NCBI GenBank assembly: GCA_902806575.1
Contig: CADCXD010000001.1
Coordinates: 1,240,001 to 1,304,000 of the forward strand
Direction: 5' to 3'
DNA: 64,000 nt
Source of the DNA: Jackrogersella multiformis
Taxonomy: Eukaryota; Ascomycota; Sordariomycetes; Xylariales; Hypoxylaceae
In this document: piece after piece, positions 12,492 to 22,591 of the stretch
Position numbering within the stretch: the first letter of the stretch is position 1
How the letters are laid out: each line of letters opens with the position of its first letter
Notes under the pieces: model-generated
What the model saw: only the letters and a program-made list of their open reading frames with translations
Databases searched by the model: none
Told to the model about the DNA's origin: nothing
Translations under genes and position numbers: made by a program

Positions 12492-13934
12492 TCAGCCAGA
12501 CGAGCCCCTCCAGTACCGAGGCGGCACGAACGGCAGCCCGACGACGACGGCGTCGTGCGAGCGGCCGCGCACCACGACCTTGAGCGCGGTGCCGGCGCGG
12601 TGGTGCCCGTCGGCGACGTAGCCCATGGCGATGTTCTTCTTGGCGATGGGGCTGGGGCAGCCGCTGGTGACGCGGCCGACGCCCTCGCCGCCCTCGGCGC
12701 TCAGCACCTCGGCGCCCTCGCGCGCCGGCGGCCCCGTGACCACGAGCCCGACGCGGCGGCGCGCCACGCCCGCGCCGCCCTTGGCCTTGGGCGTGCGCTG
12801 CGCGAGCACCACGTCCGCGCCGTAGAAGGCGCCCTTGGCCACGTCGGTCTCGGCGCGGCGCTTGGCCCCGACGATCCAGCCGAGGGAGGCCTCGGCCGGC
12901 GTGGTGGTGTCGTCGAGGTCGTGGCCGTACAGGCACATGCCGGCCTCCAGGCGCAGGGTGTCGCGGGCGCCCAGGCCGGCCAGCCGCAGGAGGTCGGGCG
13001 CGGCGCCGAGCAGCGCCTCCGTCGCGGCGAGCGTGTCCGCCGGCGGGATGGAGATCTCGAAGCCGTCCTCGCCGGTGTACCCGCCGCGGCTGACCAGCAC
13101 GTCCTTCACCACGCGGCCGCCCGCGACCCGGAGGTCGACGAGCCGGCACTGGCCGAAGAGCAGGCTGTGGAGGTCGGCAGCCTCGGGGTCGGCCAGGATC
13201 TTCGCGAGCGCCGCTTCGGACTCCGGGCCCTGCACGGCGACGAGGCCCTGGCCCTCGAGTATGCGGTGGGTGACGGGCGGGCGGGCCTCGTCCTCCCACT
13301 TCTGCAGCTCGGCCGCGAAGTAGGCGAGGTCCTTGTCGCGGCAGGCGGCGTTGGTGACGACGTAGTAGGACTCGTGGCCGAGCTTGGTGATCATGGTGTC
13401 GTCGACGATGCCGCCGGTGCCGGGCCACAGTATGGCGCTCAGGGTGCTGCGGTTGAGCGGGAGATCCTCGAGGCCGGCGGGGGTGATGCGCTGCAGGAAG
13501 GCGGTGGCGCCGGGGCCCTCGAACCGGTGCTGGAGCATGTGGCAGACGTCGAAGAGCGAGGCGTGGGTGCGGGTCCAGATGGTGGAGTCGCCGACGCTCA
13601 GGTTGTCGTATATGACGGGCATGTGGTAGCCGCCGAAGGGCACCATCTTACCGCCGTTCGTGACGTGGAGGTCGTAGAGAGGAGTCTTCTTTAGGGTTTC
13701 GTCCGTGGCATATCTTCGACGACCCTGGATTGAGAGGTTATCACGAGAGACGGCGTGGGAGGATAATTCATGTCGTCGATGGAGTGTTCGTGGGGAGAGG
13801 GTCGATGCCGACAGGGACGTAACATAGGCGATGCTACGGATTTGCTCCCGATGAGGAGCTCGGAGCGTGGGAACACCCTTCTTAGCTCGAACGAGAACTC
13901 TTGAGGCCTTCATCTTGAGTCGATTCGAAGTCAA
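12492..13934 (-). CDS. gcv1: Mitochondrial aminomethyltransferase (glycine cleavage T-protein)
   Basis: The T-protein takes the aminomethyl group from lipoylated H-protein and makes 5,10-methylene-tetrahydrofolate plus ammonia in the mitochondrial matrix. Single exon, 480 residues. Residues 1-75 are rich in Arg and Ser and lack acidic blocks, as in a mitochondrial presequence; a second ATG at codon 8 (13913) is an alternative start. The GcvT fold follows: TPLYDLHVTNGGKMVPFGGY, WPGTGGIVDD with the conserved Asp pair, VTNAACRDKDLAYF, GYTGEDGFEIS and LRLEAGMCLYGHDLDD. The usual LFDVSHM motif reads LFDVCHM (Cys131). The 3' two-thirds of the gene is very GC-rich and Ala/Arg-rich, unlike its surroundings, and so carries long antisense frames that I treat as shadows. 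Confidence 0.93.
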   Translation of the reverse strand: MTSNRLKMKASRVLVRAKKGVPTLRAPHREQIRSIAYVTSLSASTLSPRTLHRRHELSSHAVSRDNLSIQGRRRYATDETLKKTPLYDLHVTNGGKMVPFGGYHMPVIYDNLSVGDSTIWTRTHASLFDVCHMLQHRFEGPGATAFLQRITPAGLEDLPLNRSTLSAILWPGTGGIVDDTMITKLGHESYYVVTNAACRDKDLAYFAAELQKWEDEARPPVTHRILEGQGLVAVQGPESEAALAKILADPEAADLHSLLFGQCRLVDLRVAGGRVVKDVLVSRGGYTGEDGFEISIPPADTLAATEALLGAAPDLLRLAGLGARDTLRLEAGMCLYGHDLDDTTTPAEASLGWIVGAKRRAETDVAKGAFYGADVVLAQRTPKAKGGAGVARRRVGLVVTGPPAREGAEVLSAEGGEGVGRVTSGCPSPIAKKNIAMGYVADGHHRAGTALKVVVRGRSHDAVVVGLPFVPPRYWRGSSG

Positions 13935-15331
13935 TTGGAAGGTATCGAAAAGAAGGATATGCCTTCATCCGAGCTAGCGGACCTAATTTCAAAGTTGTAT
14001 GTTTGTCTATGAGGGGAGCTCGGTCAGGAATGAAATAAATCAGAAGCATCGGCCGATATCCCGCCGATTACGGCTCTCGGTGGGGCCATTACAATTCTAG
14101 GCTAGGTACGAAGTACGAAGTATGGATCCAGCTTAAAATCACAGTCGCGGCTGATAAGATACTAGGTATCGCAAGGGGCAGACTAATTTTGGAAAGCACC
14201 AAGGCAGGCACCTGGCAGCGCCTGAGCTCTTGTTTCTAAGAAATAAAACATCGATAAGATCAGCAAATATATACCTAGGTACCTAGCCTGGTAATTTTGC
14301 TGCTGGTAGAACTATATTATTTTACCTTCAACAGTTTGACATTTGTAGATTTCGCACAGGTTCATGTTAGAATTCGAGAATAATATTCGTGATATTTAAG
14401 TTAGGTACATAGGTAGTTGTTAGATATTATCCATAGATCGAAATATAAAGTATAACCTGGAGTTAGGAATTAATACCGAGGCAGCTGGGACTTCGGGTTA
14501 CCAATTATATCTAGTATAGGTACATCTTGGAATTGTCCGTCTGTGATTTTACTCACCGCTACCGTAGTTTTAACGAACCTGTCACACTTCCGACTTTTGT
14601 AATAGTCCGCCCCTGAGCATTTCTAACAAAACTCCATTTTCATTAGCTGCGATAAGCATAGCATACCTATATCATGTAGGAGGGATCACTAGGTACATAG
14701 GCCACACGCGTAGTAGGATCCGTAGACAAACAATCCAGAACCATTTCGTATCAAACCCGGTATCGTAAAAACTAAGTCGAATCTCATATTGCCACAACTA
14801 CTACTGTAAACTACGAAGCCTTCCAATCTCGTTCTATCTCGTGATGCCAGCATAAAAGGGAAAAAAGGGACAATATACTGAGGACATACTCCACCCGCCG
14901 GGCTTCTCCGTAGGAAACCGTCATCATCTTGGACGCAGTGTTGATCATCATTCTTATTAAGGGGGGCAGTAGACGGAAAATGCCCTGAGAGCGGAAAAGA
15001 ACAGACAAGGTGCGAGGCTCTGCTAGCCCCTGGTAGCGTCACCCAACGCATCGAGTTCTCTTTTACGTTCCGTAATATCAATTCGTACAGATTCCATCCC
15101 AGTACGCCACTCCCCTCCTTATGCTTCCAAAATCAAACTTGCGTCTTCACTTTTGCAGGAACCACCGCAACCGTAGAGAGCGAGAGAGGGTACCGGGGAT
15201 GAGCGTGATTTATGGACTATATCGATTGTTCCGAGAGTATGATCTTGCGAGTTACAACCGACCCATAAGATCGAGGGAGAGGCAACATGCGATGAGTCGG
15301 AAGGGGGAAATGACACTGCGCCTCCTCCAGC
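13935..15331. other. Intergenic region upstream of the T-protein gene
   Basis: This lies between the 5' end of the T-protein gene and the 3' end of arf1. No supported gene is seen. A TACCTAGGTA palindrome is at 14272-14281, and short AT-rich patches lie around 14330-14520. Confidence 0.55.
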
Positions 15332-16075
15332 TTACTGGTGTCCAGCCTTTCGGAGAGTGGTAGCAAGCCACTCGAGACCCTCATACAGACCATCTCCCGA
15401 GGTGGCGCAGGTTGATTGGATATACTACAATACCTGGTTAGCATGGAACAGGGACACGGGAAACATAGAACGGGGGTACATACCCAGGCGCGCTGTCTCA
15501 AGCTGTGAAGGCCGAGCTTGTCGGTGATCTCTGCAGCGTTCATGGCGTTCTAGAATAATCGTCAGCATGTGATAGACGAGACTCGGCTATCAGGACAGGG
15601 GAAACGTACAGGTAGATCCTGCTTGTTGGCAAAGACCAGGAGGATAGCGTCTCGGAGTTCGTCCTCGTTCAGCATGCGTTGCAACTCCTCCCGAGCCTCG
15701 ACGATACGGTCTCGGTCATTGCTGTCAACGACGAAGATGATGCCCTGAGTGTTCTGGAAGTAATGTCGCCACAGAGGACGAATCTTGTCTTGCCCACCAA
15801 CATCCCACACGGTGAATTGGATGTTCTTGTACTCGACCGTCTCGACGTTAAATCCTGGGAAGCGCAACGCGTGTCAATAATCAAAACACAGGCCAGCGAT
15901 GTTAACGAACAGTTGAGAAAGGCATACCGATGGTAGGGATAGTTGTGACGATTTCACCGAGCTTGAGCTTGTAGAGGATGGTGGTCTTTCCGGCAGCGTC
16001 CAAACCGACCATAAGAATTCTCATCTCCTTCTTCCCCCAGAGCTTGTCGAACAACTTAGAGAATGTGAGACCCAT
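15332..16075 (-). CDS. arf1: ADP-ribosylation factor Arf1, small GTPase
   Basis: Arf1 recruits COPI and other coats to Golgi membranes when GTP-bound. There are four exons on the minus strand: 15928-16075, 15610-15854, 15484-15549 and 15332-15424, totalling 183 residues, the usual Arf size. All introns are GT-AG, 59-73 nt. The start MGLTFSKLF keeps Gly2 for N-myristoylation. GTPase motifs are intact: GLDAAGKTT (P loop), PTIGFNVETV (switch I), WDVGGQDKIRPLW (switch II), NKQDLP (base recognition) and CATSGDGL. The C-terminus is LEWLATTLRKAGHQ. Its promoter faces that of emp24 across a 1.5-kb divergent spacer. Confidence 0.97.
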
Positions 16076-17550
16076 GATTGCGACGTAGACGGAAGAACCG
16101 GCAAGTATGTATTATGTGGTGTTGAGCCTTAGGCGATGTCGCGATATCTGGTCGGAGAAGGGGGAGAAGTCAGTTATGATGGTTATAAAAGGTGATGTGA
16201 TTAATCTGGCGGCAATTGGCAGCCAGTCGGAATTTATGGGGCTTTAGTATCCCGTGAGGATGCTAGAGGACAGATCGATTGGGGGTTTAAAACAGCGCAA
16301 TGACTCGAGATGAATCGATATTGTTGGCTGTGATGCCTGTATGGTTTCTAGGCTGCCGCAATAGGAGACTGGAAATGAACAGGTGGGCCGGAAGTATTAC
16401 GAAGTGAATTAGGTTAGGTAGAGAGATAGAGAGATAGAGATTATGTAGGTAGGTATGTAGGTAGGTAGATGTAGGCAGGCAGAGTAACCATGACCCCAAG
16501 CGAGCAAGCAACAAAAGCAGCAGCAAACTGAGACTTAAATATAATCTCTTTGTCGGGATCTTGTGATTTCATGTGAGCGGGAGGATTTGAAGTAGTCCAA
16601 CTTACTATTCTGCAACAATGAGACCTGCTCGGCGAAGGAGAGATCTCGTGGTGATGGGTTATCAAAAGGGGGTGATGCGGTGGTGGATTGTGGTTGGAGA
16701 TCGGTGAAGAGAGAGTATGGAAGTAAATGTGTTTTTCAGAAAATCTGGTTAGGTAAAAATGCAATGTGGCTGGAGAGTCGAGACAAGATGGAGACTAGTG
16801 TAGATGGGAGGCGGAGGCATGACCCATGGAAAAGAACGTAATTACTTGCCTGCAGCGCAGTTGCCAGTCACTACCTACCTAGGTACCTAGTGTACATACA
16901 TAGCCTGGGCCTTGTATCTTGGTTGGCTACATGTAGATACCTGTATACCTAGGTACATACAAGTACCTAGCCTACACTAGTGTATATTTCTTACTATTAC
17001 CTACCTACACTACGTACTAGTCCATTCGATAAGGGAAAGTTCCAATTGCACAGGTGCTGACGGCGAACTGAGTTCCCAAGTATCTAGATACATAGACTGT
17101 ACTTACGAGTTTTCCCTGTGACGACCAATACTTTTCTCAAGGTTCGCACCAAATAAACGGCGGATTCCGACAAAGGTGACAGTCGCAAGTTTGTAGCGTG
17201 TTGCGAAAAATAATTAAAAATTAAAAACTGCAAGTACCTCTCAGGTATCTTCGTCATCATTCCTTTGTAACTCAGGGAAAACGCGCTAAACCTTTCCACG
17301 AGGTCAGCCACTTAGATCAGCCACCTAAGACCCACACCTTTTACAATCGACAATCGCCAAAGTGTCCATCTCGAAAGCCTCAATACCCTCCTTAGCTTCC
17401 TAGCTTGTTGCACGTGTGTCAAGACTTTATTCCAAGTCTTTCGTAGCAAAATCGAATACCTACCTAGGTACCTAGGCACTCCAACAGCACCAACCCAACT
17501 GAACTCGATCAAACACTTGGAGTTCCTCGTTGTCGGGAACCTTGGAAATC
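16076..17550. promoter_or_regulatory. Divergent promoter region between arf1 and emp24
   Basis: Both genes are transcribed outward from this 1.47-kb spacer, so it must carry both promoters and 5' leaders. It is dense in the TACCTAGGTA palindrome (16876-16885, 16946-16955, 17461-17470) and carries TACACTAGTGTA at 16973-16984. GATA/GTAG-type short repeats occur around 16410-16470. No gene is supported. Confidence 0.6.
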
Positions 17551-18284
17551 ATGTTATTCTCGACCGCGACCATATTACTGGCGGCCAGCTTCCTCCCAGC
17601 TGCGCTCGCCCACAACATCCAGCTTCCTGCCCATGGCCGCGAATGCTTCCACGAGGAGCTGCACAAGGACGATGTCATGACAGTCACGTACCAGACTGGC
17701 GACAGAGAGTTCGGCGGCGCCGGAAACCTCGATATTGACTTCTGGGTATGGCGAGACTTGTACGGTTGATTGCGATTCTAGTAACTTACCATGCTCTACA
17801 ACTACAGATCACAAATCCGATGGGCCAGTACGAGACTTTCCAGAAAGACACCTCGAACGGCGACTTCTCCTTTACCGCCAAGCACGATGGCAAATTCCTC
17901 TACTGCTTCGGCAACGAGCACTGGGGTTCCAACAGCAAGGAGGTCTCCTTTAACGTTCATGGCATAGTATACGTGTCCGAAGACGATGCTCCCCAGGACC
18001 CATTAGAAAAAGAGAGTGCGTGCTATGCGATTATCCAATATATAATTGATGTAAATAAATCGCTAACCAACCCCTCAGTCAAGCAACTCTCCGACCTAGT
18101 TGACCAAGCTAGAGACGAACAATCCTATATCGTTATTCGAGAACGTACTCACCGCAACACTGCCGAGAGTACAAACAGCCGGGTCAAGTGGTGGAACCTA
18201 TTCGTTATTGGCGTGGTGGTAGGCGAGTCTCTGTTCCAGGTCTGGTGGTTACGAAGATTCTTCGAGGTCAAGCGGGTAGTATAA
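17551..18284 (+). CDS. emp24: Emp24, p24-family cargo receptor of COPII/COPI vesicles
   Basis: A type I membrane protein of ER-Golgi vesicles that helps package GPI-anchored and other cargo. There are three exons, 17551-17745, 17808-18015 and 18079-18284, giving 202 residues (yeast Emp24 has 203). A signal peptide covers about residues 1-20 (cut before HNIQLPAHGRECF). The lumenal GOLD domain follows, with Cys in RECFHEEL and LYCFGNEH. A membrane-proximal coiled region carries the family hallmark RERTHRNTAESTN. One transmembrane segment ends in the cytosolic tail LRRFFEVKRVV, whose FF motif is the p24 coat-binding signal. The start is the ATG at 17551. The RRFFEV tail and AHNIQLP N-terminus favour Emp24 over Erv25 or Erp proteins. 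Confidence 0.95.
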
Positions 18285-19089
18285 GGTCATGCTAGGAGGC
18301 GGACCGGTTCGATTACCATATTGATTCTGGGTAGTCTGGCGTATCGTGGGCTGGCATTAAGACGGCGGGCTTCTAAAAAGTAGGCAGACGTTCACGAAGT
18401 AGAACATCTTGTACATTTGTACAATAATGAGAAGACATTTGGCATGCTACCTCTAAACCCCAATTTTCAGTGCATATCACGCAGTTTTCAAATGGAATTC
18501 TGTCTAGTCATATTAATGAGCCAATGGAAGTTAATATATATTCTTGCTATCTGAGGTTGCTCTTAACTATCAAGTGGTTGCTCTAGTTTAGACTAGTTCA
18601 AGTGAATATGTTATCTCAGACAGCTAATTCAAGGAGAAGTTAGTATGAAATTGTACCTGTCTATTATGAGTACTATTTATAGGATCATGATATCATGGAA
18701 TGCCGTATTAAGAATTAAGTAATATTCTTGGTAAATCGAAATAAATATAATGATTACTTCTTGTGTTTAGAATATCATCATAGTTTATAAAGTTAAAGAG
18801 CCAAATAAGTATGTCTGTCTTATAACCAATGATACTAACCCCTTATTACACCGCAGCAATTTCTACTAAAATAAATACCCAAAATTTTAGTATAATATGA
18901 ACATCTACATTAGCATAATAAGCTAGGTACCCAGTCAGTTATCAGGTTCTTAAGTAAATTCGGTCTTATTTATTACAAGCGCTCTGCCGAGCATTCGCTT
19001 ATATACTAGACAAGACCCTGTGGTACCCAGTTGATGAAATTCCAAGGTAATTTTAGCATGAATTCATTTTCTCTATATCATCCCTCCGT
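18285..19089. other. Convergent intergenic region emp24/vsb1
   Basis: A moderately AT-rich spacer between two gene 3' ends. Nothing beyond likely 3' untranslated regions and polyadenylation signals is seen. Confidence 0.55.
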
Positions 19090-22000
19090 TTAGTTCCCAA
19101 CCGCAGATATGTACTTCGTCATAGCATCCATCCGTTCGCTAGTAAGTTTAAGCGAGATCCTCAGTATTTCCTGAGCAACGTCGCTCTCCTCACGCTGTAG
19201 CTTTTCCCAGTTTTCCGTGTCCATAACCCAAACAACGCAGTCCTTGACCGTGACCACCGTAGCGGTCCGGTTCGTCTCCGAGAAGAACGGAAGCTCGCCA
19301 CACGTCGTACCCTGTACGATAGGCTCGGAAAGTCGACCTTGGGGCGTCTCGTAGTCAGCCCGAAGCTCGCCCCTTTCTAAGAGGTAGAAGCCGGTGGCGG
19401 AGTCGCCGCGTTGGTACATCACAGTGCCGGCAGTGTATTCCTTGCGGACAAAATATGGTTTTGCCCGGAACCAGAAATCTTCGTTCTTTTCGCTTAAATA
19501 GTAGAAAACCTGAAGCATGAGGCGTAAAGGCTCCCTGATATTTTGCCATCTTGTTGACCGTCTCATTTCATGCTGATCTAGTACGTTTCTTGCCGCCCGG
19601 TCGAGATGATCCCTCCTTGGAGATTGAGATAGGAAGTCCAGTGACTGGCTAAATTGGCCATGATTAGGCACGTCAAGATTGCTTGAAGGCGCCGGTCGAG
19701 AGATTCTCAAAGCTTCCTGGCGAGCATAGAAAGTCTTTAGCTGCTCGTTCTCGCAACTCTCCAACGCTGAATTCAGGTCAGGCATGAACATAACTTCTGG
19801 CCCATCAGTCCCCAGCCCAACGGCTCTCAAATCCCGGCCAATGCTGCTCTCTGCATCTTTGCCACCTATGAGAAGGTGAACTCCTTTGCCGTATAAAAGC
19901 CGATTGATTGTCTTGAATCCTTCGGCTGCCGAATAGTCGATCCCTGTAACATGCCATAGGTCGACGATTATGTATTTAATAGGATGCTCTCTGAAAATGT
20001 CATCGGATATTAAACTGCGTATCTTCGCTTCGACGCCAACGATGGTGCCGAAGAAGAGGAATCCAGATAGCTTGATCACGTATGTCTGACTACCAACTTG
20101 TTGAAGGTAATGATGCTGGGACGGATTCCGTCTGACCATCGAGCCGACCTGGTCTCCGGTGTAAGTTGCTCGGATAGCTGAGACTTGAGATGCGTGAAGG
20201 ATAGCCGAGACAAATGCAAGTATAATGCCAACAAAAATACCAACGACGAAGTCATAGATCCCCATAGTAAGAACTATCACTACGATCTATAACAAATCCA
20301 GAATTAGTCATCGGTACATAGGTACTGAAAAATTGGGTACAACTTACTGTTAAATACTCCAACAACTTAAGTTTACGCCTTGGTGATATAAGGGCGTCCA
20401 TTAGTAGTTCAAACCCAAGAACAAAGATCAAGGTTCCAACAACCATAACTGGGATATAACCTATGATCACGGGTCCAATTGTCATGACGCCGAATGTAAG
20501 GGCCGCCAGCATGTAACCCGCTAGACGGCTATCGCCGCCTGACCTCATAAAGAACAATGTGTTTGCAAAGACCAGGTAGTTTTGAATGCTACCTATAAGT
20601 CCGGATATAAGGTTGGAGTAGCCGTGTAGTTTTAGCTCATGATCCAAATCAAGATGATCCTCTCCGGAAATTTGTGCTAAGGCTGGGACATTAATGGGAA
20701 CATGTAGTACGCTGAAGAAAGTCAAAGCAAACATAGCTCCAGAGGTCTCAAGGACTGCCCCCCAGTGGACCAGGTTGAACTCTATAGATACCGATTAGTA
20801 ACGACCCTAGATCATGGAGAGTTTGGAAGCTTACTGTAGAGTGTCCAGAAGTACCACCACGGTTCCCCGGCATCAGGTGCTTGGAATATCCACCCGGATT
20901 GTCTAAGGCTCTCCGGATTCAAACTATCTATCGAAAATACGAAAAAGTAAAAGAATATTGGCACAGATAGAATATATATGGGTAGAAAGTATTTAGAGGT
21001 GATCTTCCTTTGAAGACCGAATAGGATGATAGCCAGAGAAAGAGGGATAAGCCAAAGGGGTAGAGTGTCCGACTGGATCAGCCTCCGGCCAGTATCGAGA
21101 TCATAGTTAAATTCCTCCAGACGTGCTGAGACTTCGAAGCCCGTCGCAACGAGGAACCAACCAACGCCACCGATACATCCAATCAGAATGTGGCGAGGGA
21201 TGAAACCAATAACGTAGCCTAATCGGAATTTTCCCATGAGGTAGAAAGCAACGCCAGTCAGCATGGAGCTGATAGCAAAGGAGGTAATCGTTGTAGCGAT
21301 AACGGCGTCTGGTTGATCCTCTCCTACTGTCGACGTGATGGTAGCCGCCATATTATGGAAGAACGGAACAACTTCGATCTGAAAAGGTAAGCAGGAATAT
21401 ATCAATAATCAAGCGTAGACCTTACCAATTCCGATCCAACACCGCCCCGGAACAAGCTGCCAGTCGAGAAGGTCAATTGTGAAACAATTGTGCTAACATA
21501 GAATATAGAGATACCAGCCGGCCCGAGGTTCGAGAAGATTGGATTTCCTAGCGGGAACAAAATCATTCCTAAAGCCATGGTTAGATTTATCAAACCATTG
21601 AAAGGTTATACTGTTGACATACCGTAGGACAAGGCGTCTAGTATGTTTAATAAGAGTCCGACACACACAGCTGGTAAGCAATGGATAGGATCCATCACGA
21701 CTCTCTGAAAAGCAACTTTCTTGTCCCAAGTCTTTGGGTTGGCAATATCCTTGATGGCCTGAACCTTACTTCGAATGACATCCCCAAATGGCATCGACGA
21801 CGACCCTCGGGGTCCTATCTTCGGTTTTTGACTTTCGATGTCTTCAACCTCTGTAGCACTGCCCGGAGACTCGGGCCTCTGTGATATCGCCCCGAGCAAA
21901 GGCGTCCTTTCCGATTCCCCATTGTCAAGATCTGATCGGGATAGACCTACTGATGGCAGTTGTCCGCTATACAGAGTTGCTCGGCTCTCAATGTTCGGCT

Positions 22001-22591
22001 CACGTGGAGATTGGGGTGGAGAGCGTTTGAGCATGCTTGTGAGCGCTGAAGGTCCTGAGTCAAGGTCGGCCTCTGTCCTCGGCGGCGGTGAAGAGGGTTC
22101 GGAGATTTCATCTATAATGTCTCCGGCTGACGTCTGTGAGTCTAGTGATTCATACTGGGGGACCGACTGGTCGAGGCTTAAGTGGGACGAGGTAGACGAT
22201 ATCCGATTGAGGAATGACGTGCTCAGCCTATCTTTCTTGTCTGATAGAACGTATGAAGCGAGCTCGGCAGTGTCCTCGCGAACACTTCGAGCAAAACCGG
22301 CACTATCCACGGGCGCTTTAGGGGCGGGTTAGTCGCAAAGAACACGGTGATGCAAACGAGCAGACACTTACACAGATGGTCTCTAACAGAACCAGGGACG
22401 AAAGACCTGGTGGGCTCTCTATAGCTGTGGGAATTTAGAGAAGATGACAGCGGTCGCGAATCGGCTTGGGTCAACCGCGACGTTTGATTCGAACTGAATA
22501 TTTGTCCAGGAACATCTACTGGATCCGACTGAGAAGTGACGGAAGAGGACCTTCTCCTCCAGGAGGAAAAGCTAAACGACGAAGCTGCCAT
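19090..22591 (-). CDS. vsb1: Vsb1-type vacuolar transporter with SulP, STAS and cyclic-nucleotide-binding-like domains
   Basis: Orthologue in architecture of yeast YGR125W/Vsb1, needed for basic amino acid storage in the vacuole. Six minus-strand exons: 22372-22591, 21623-22315, 21426-21568, 20835-21378, 20348-20781 and 19090-20286, giving 1076 residues; phases close at every junction. The first about 290 residues are a Ser/Pro-rich cytosolic tail (SERTPLLGAI). The SulP membrane core follows (DALSYGMILFPLG, GWFLVATGFE, SVLHVPINVPALAQ). A STAS domain lies near residues 740-870 (KLSGFLFFGTIVGVEAKI, VDLWHVTGIDYSAAEGF). A cNMP-binding-like fold lies near 955-1060 (QRGDSATGFYLLERGEL, GTTCGELPFF, NRTATV). 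Whether it binds a nucleotide cannot be told from sequence. Family assignment is by remembered architecture. Confidence 0.92.

Noticed and set aside
12430..13428. 332-codon minus-strand frame overlapping the T-protein gene
   Set aside because: A +1 shadow in GC-rich coding DNA made almost entirely of Arg, Pro, Gly and Ala.
12555..13694. 379-codon open frame on the plus strand antisense to the T-protein gene
   Set aside because: Ala/Gly/Arg/Val-only composition from reading a GC-rich gene backwards. No family features, and the opposite strand has an unmistakable T-protein.
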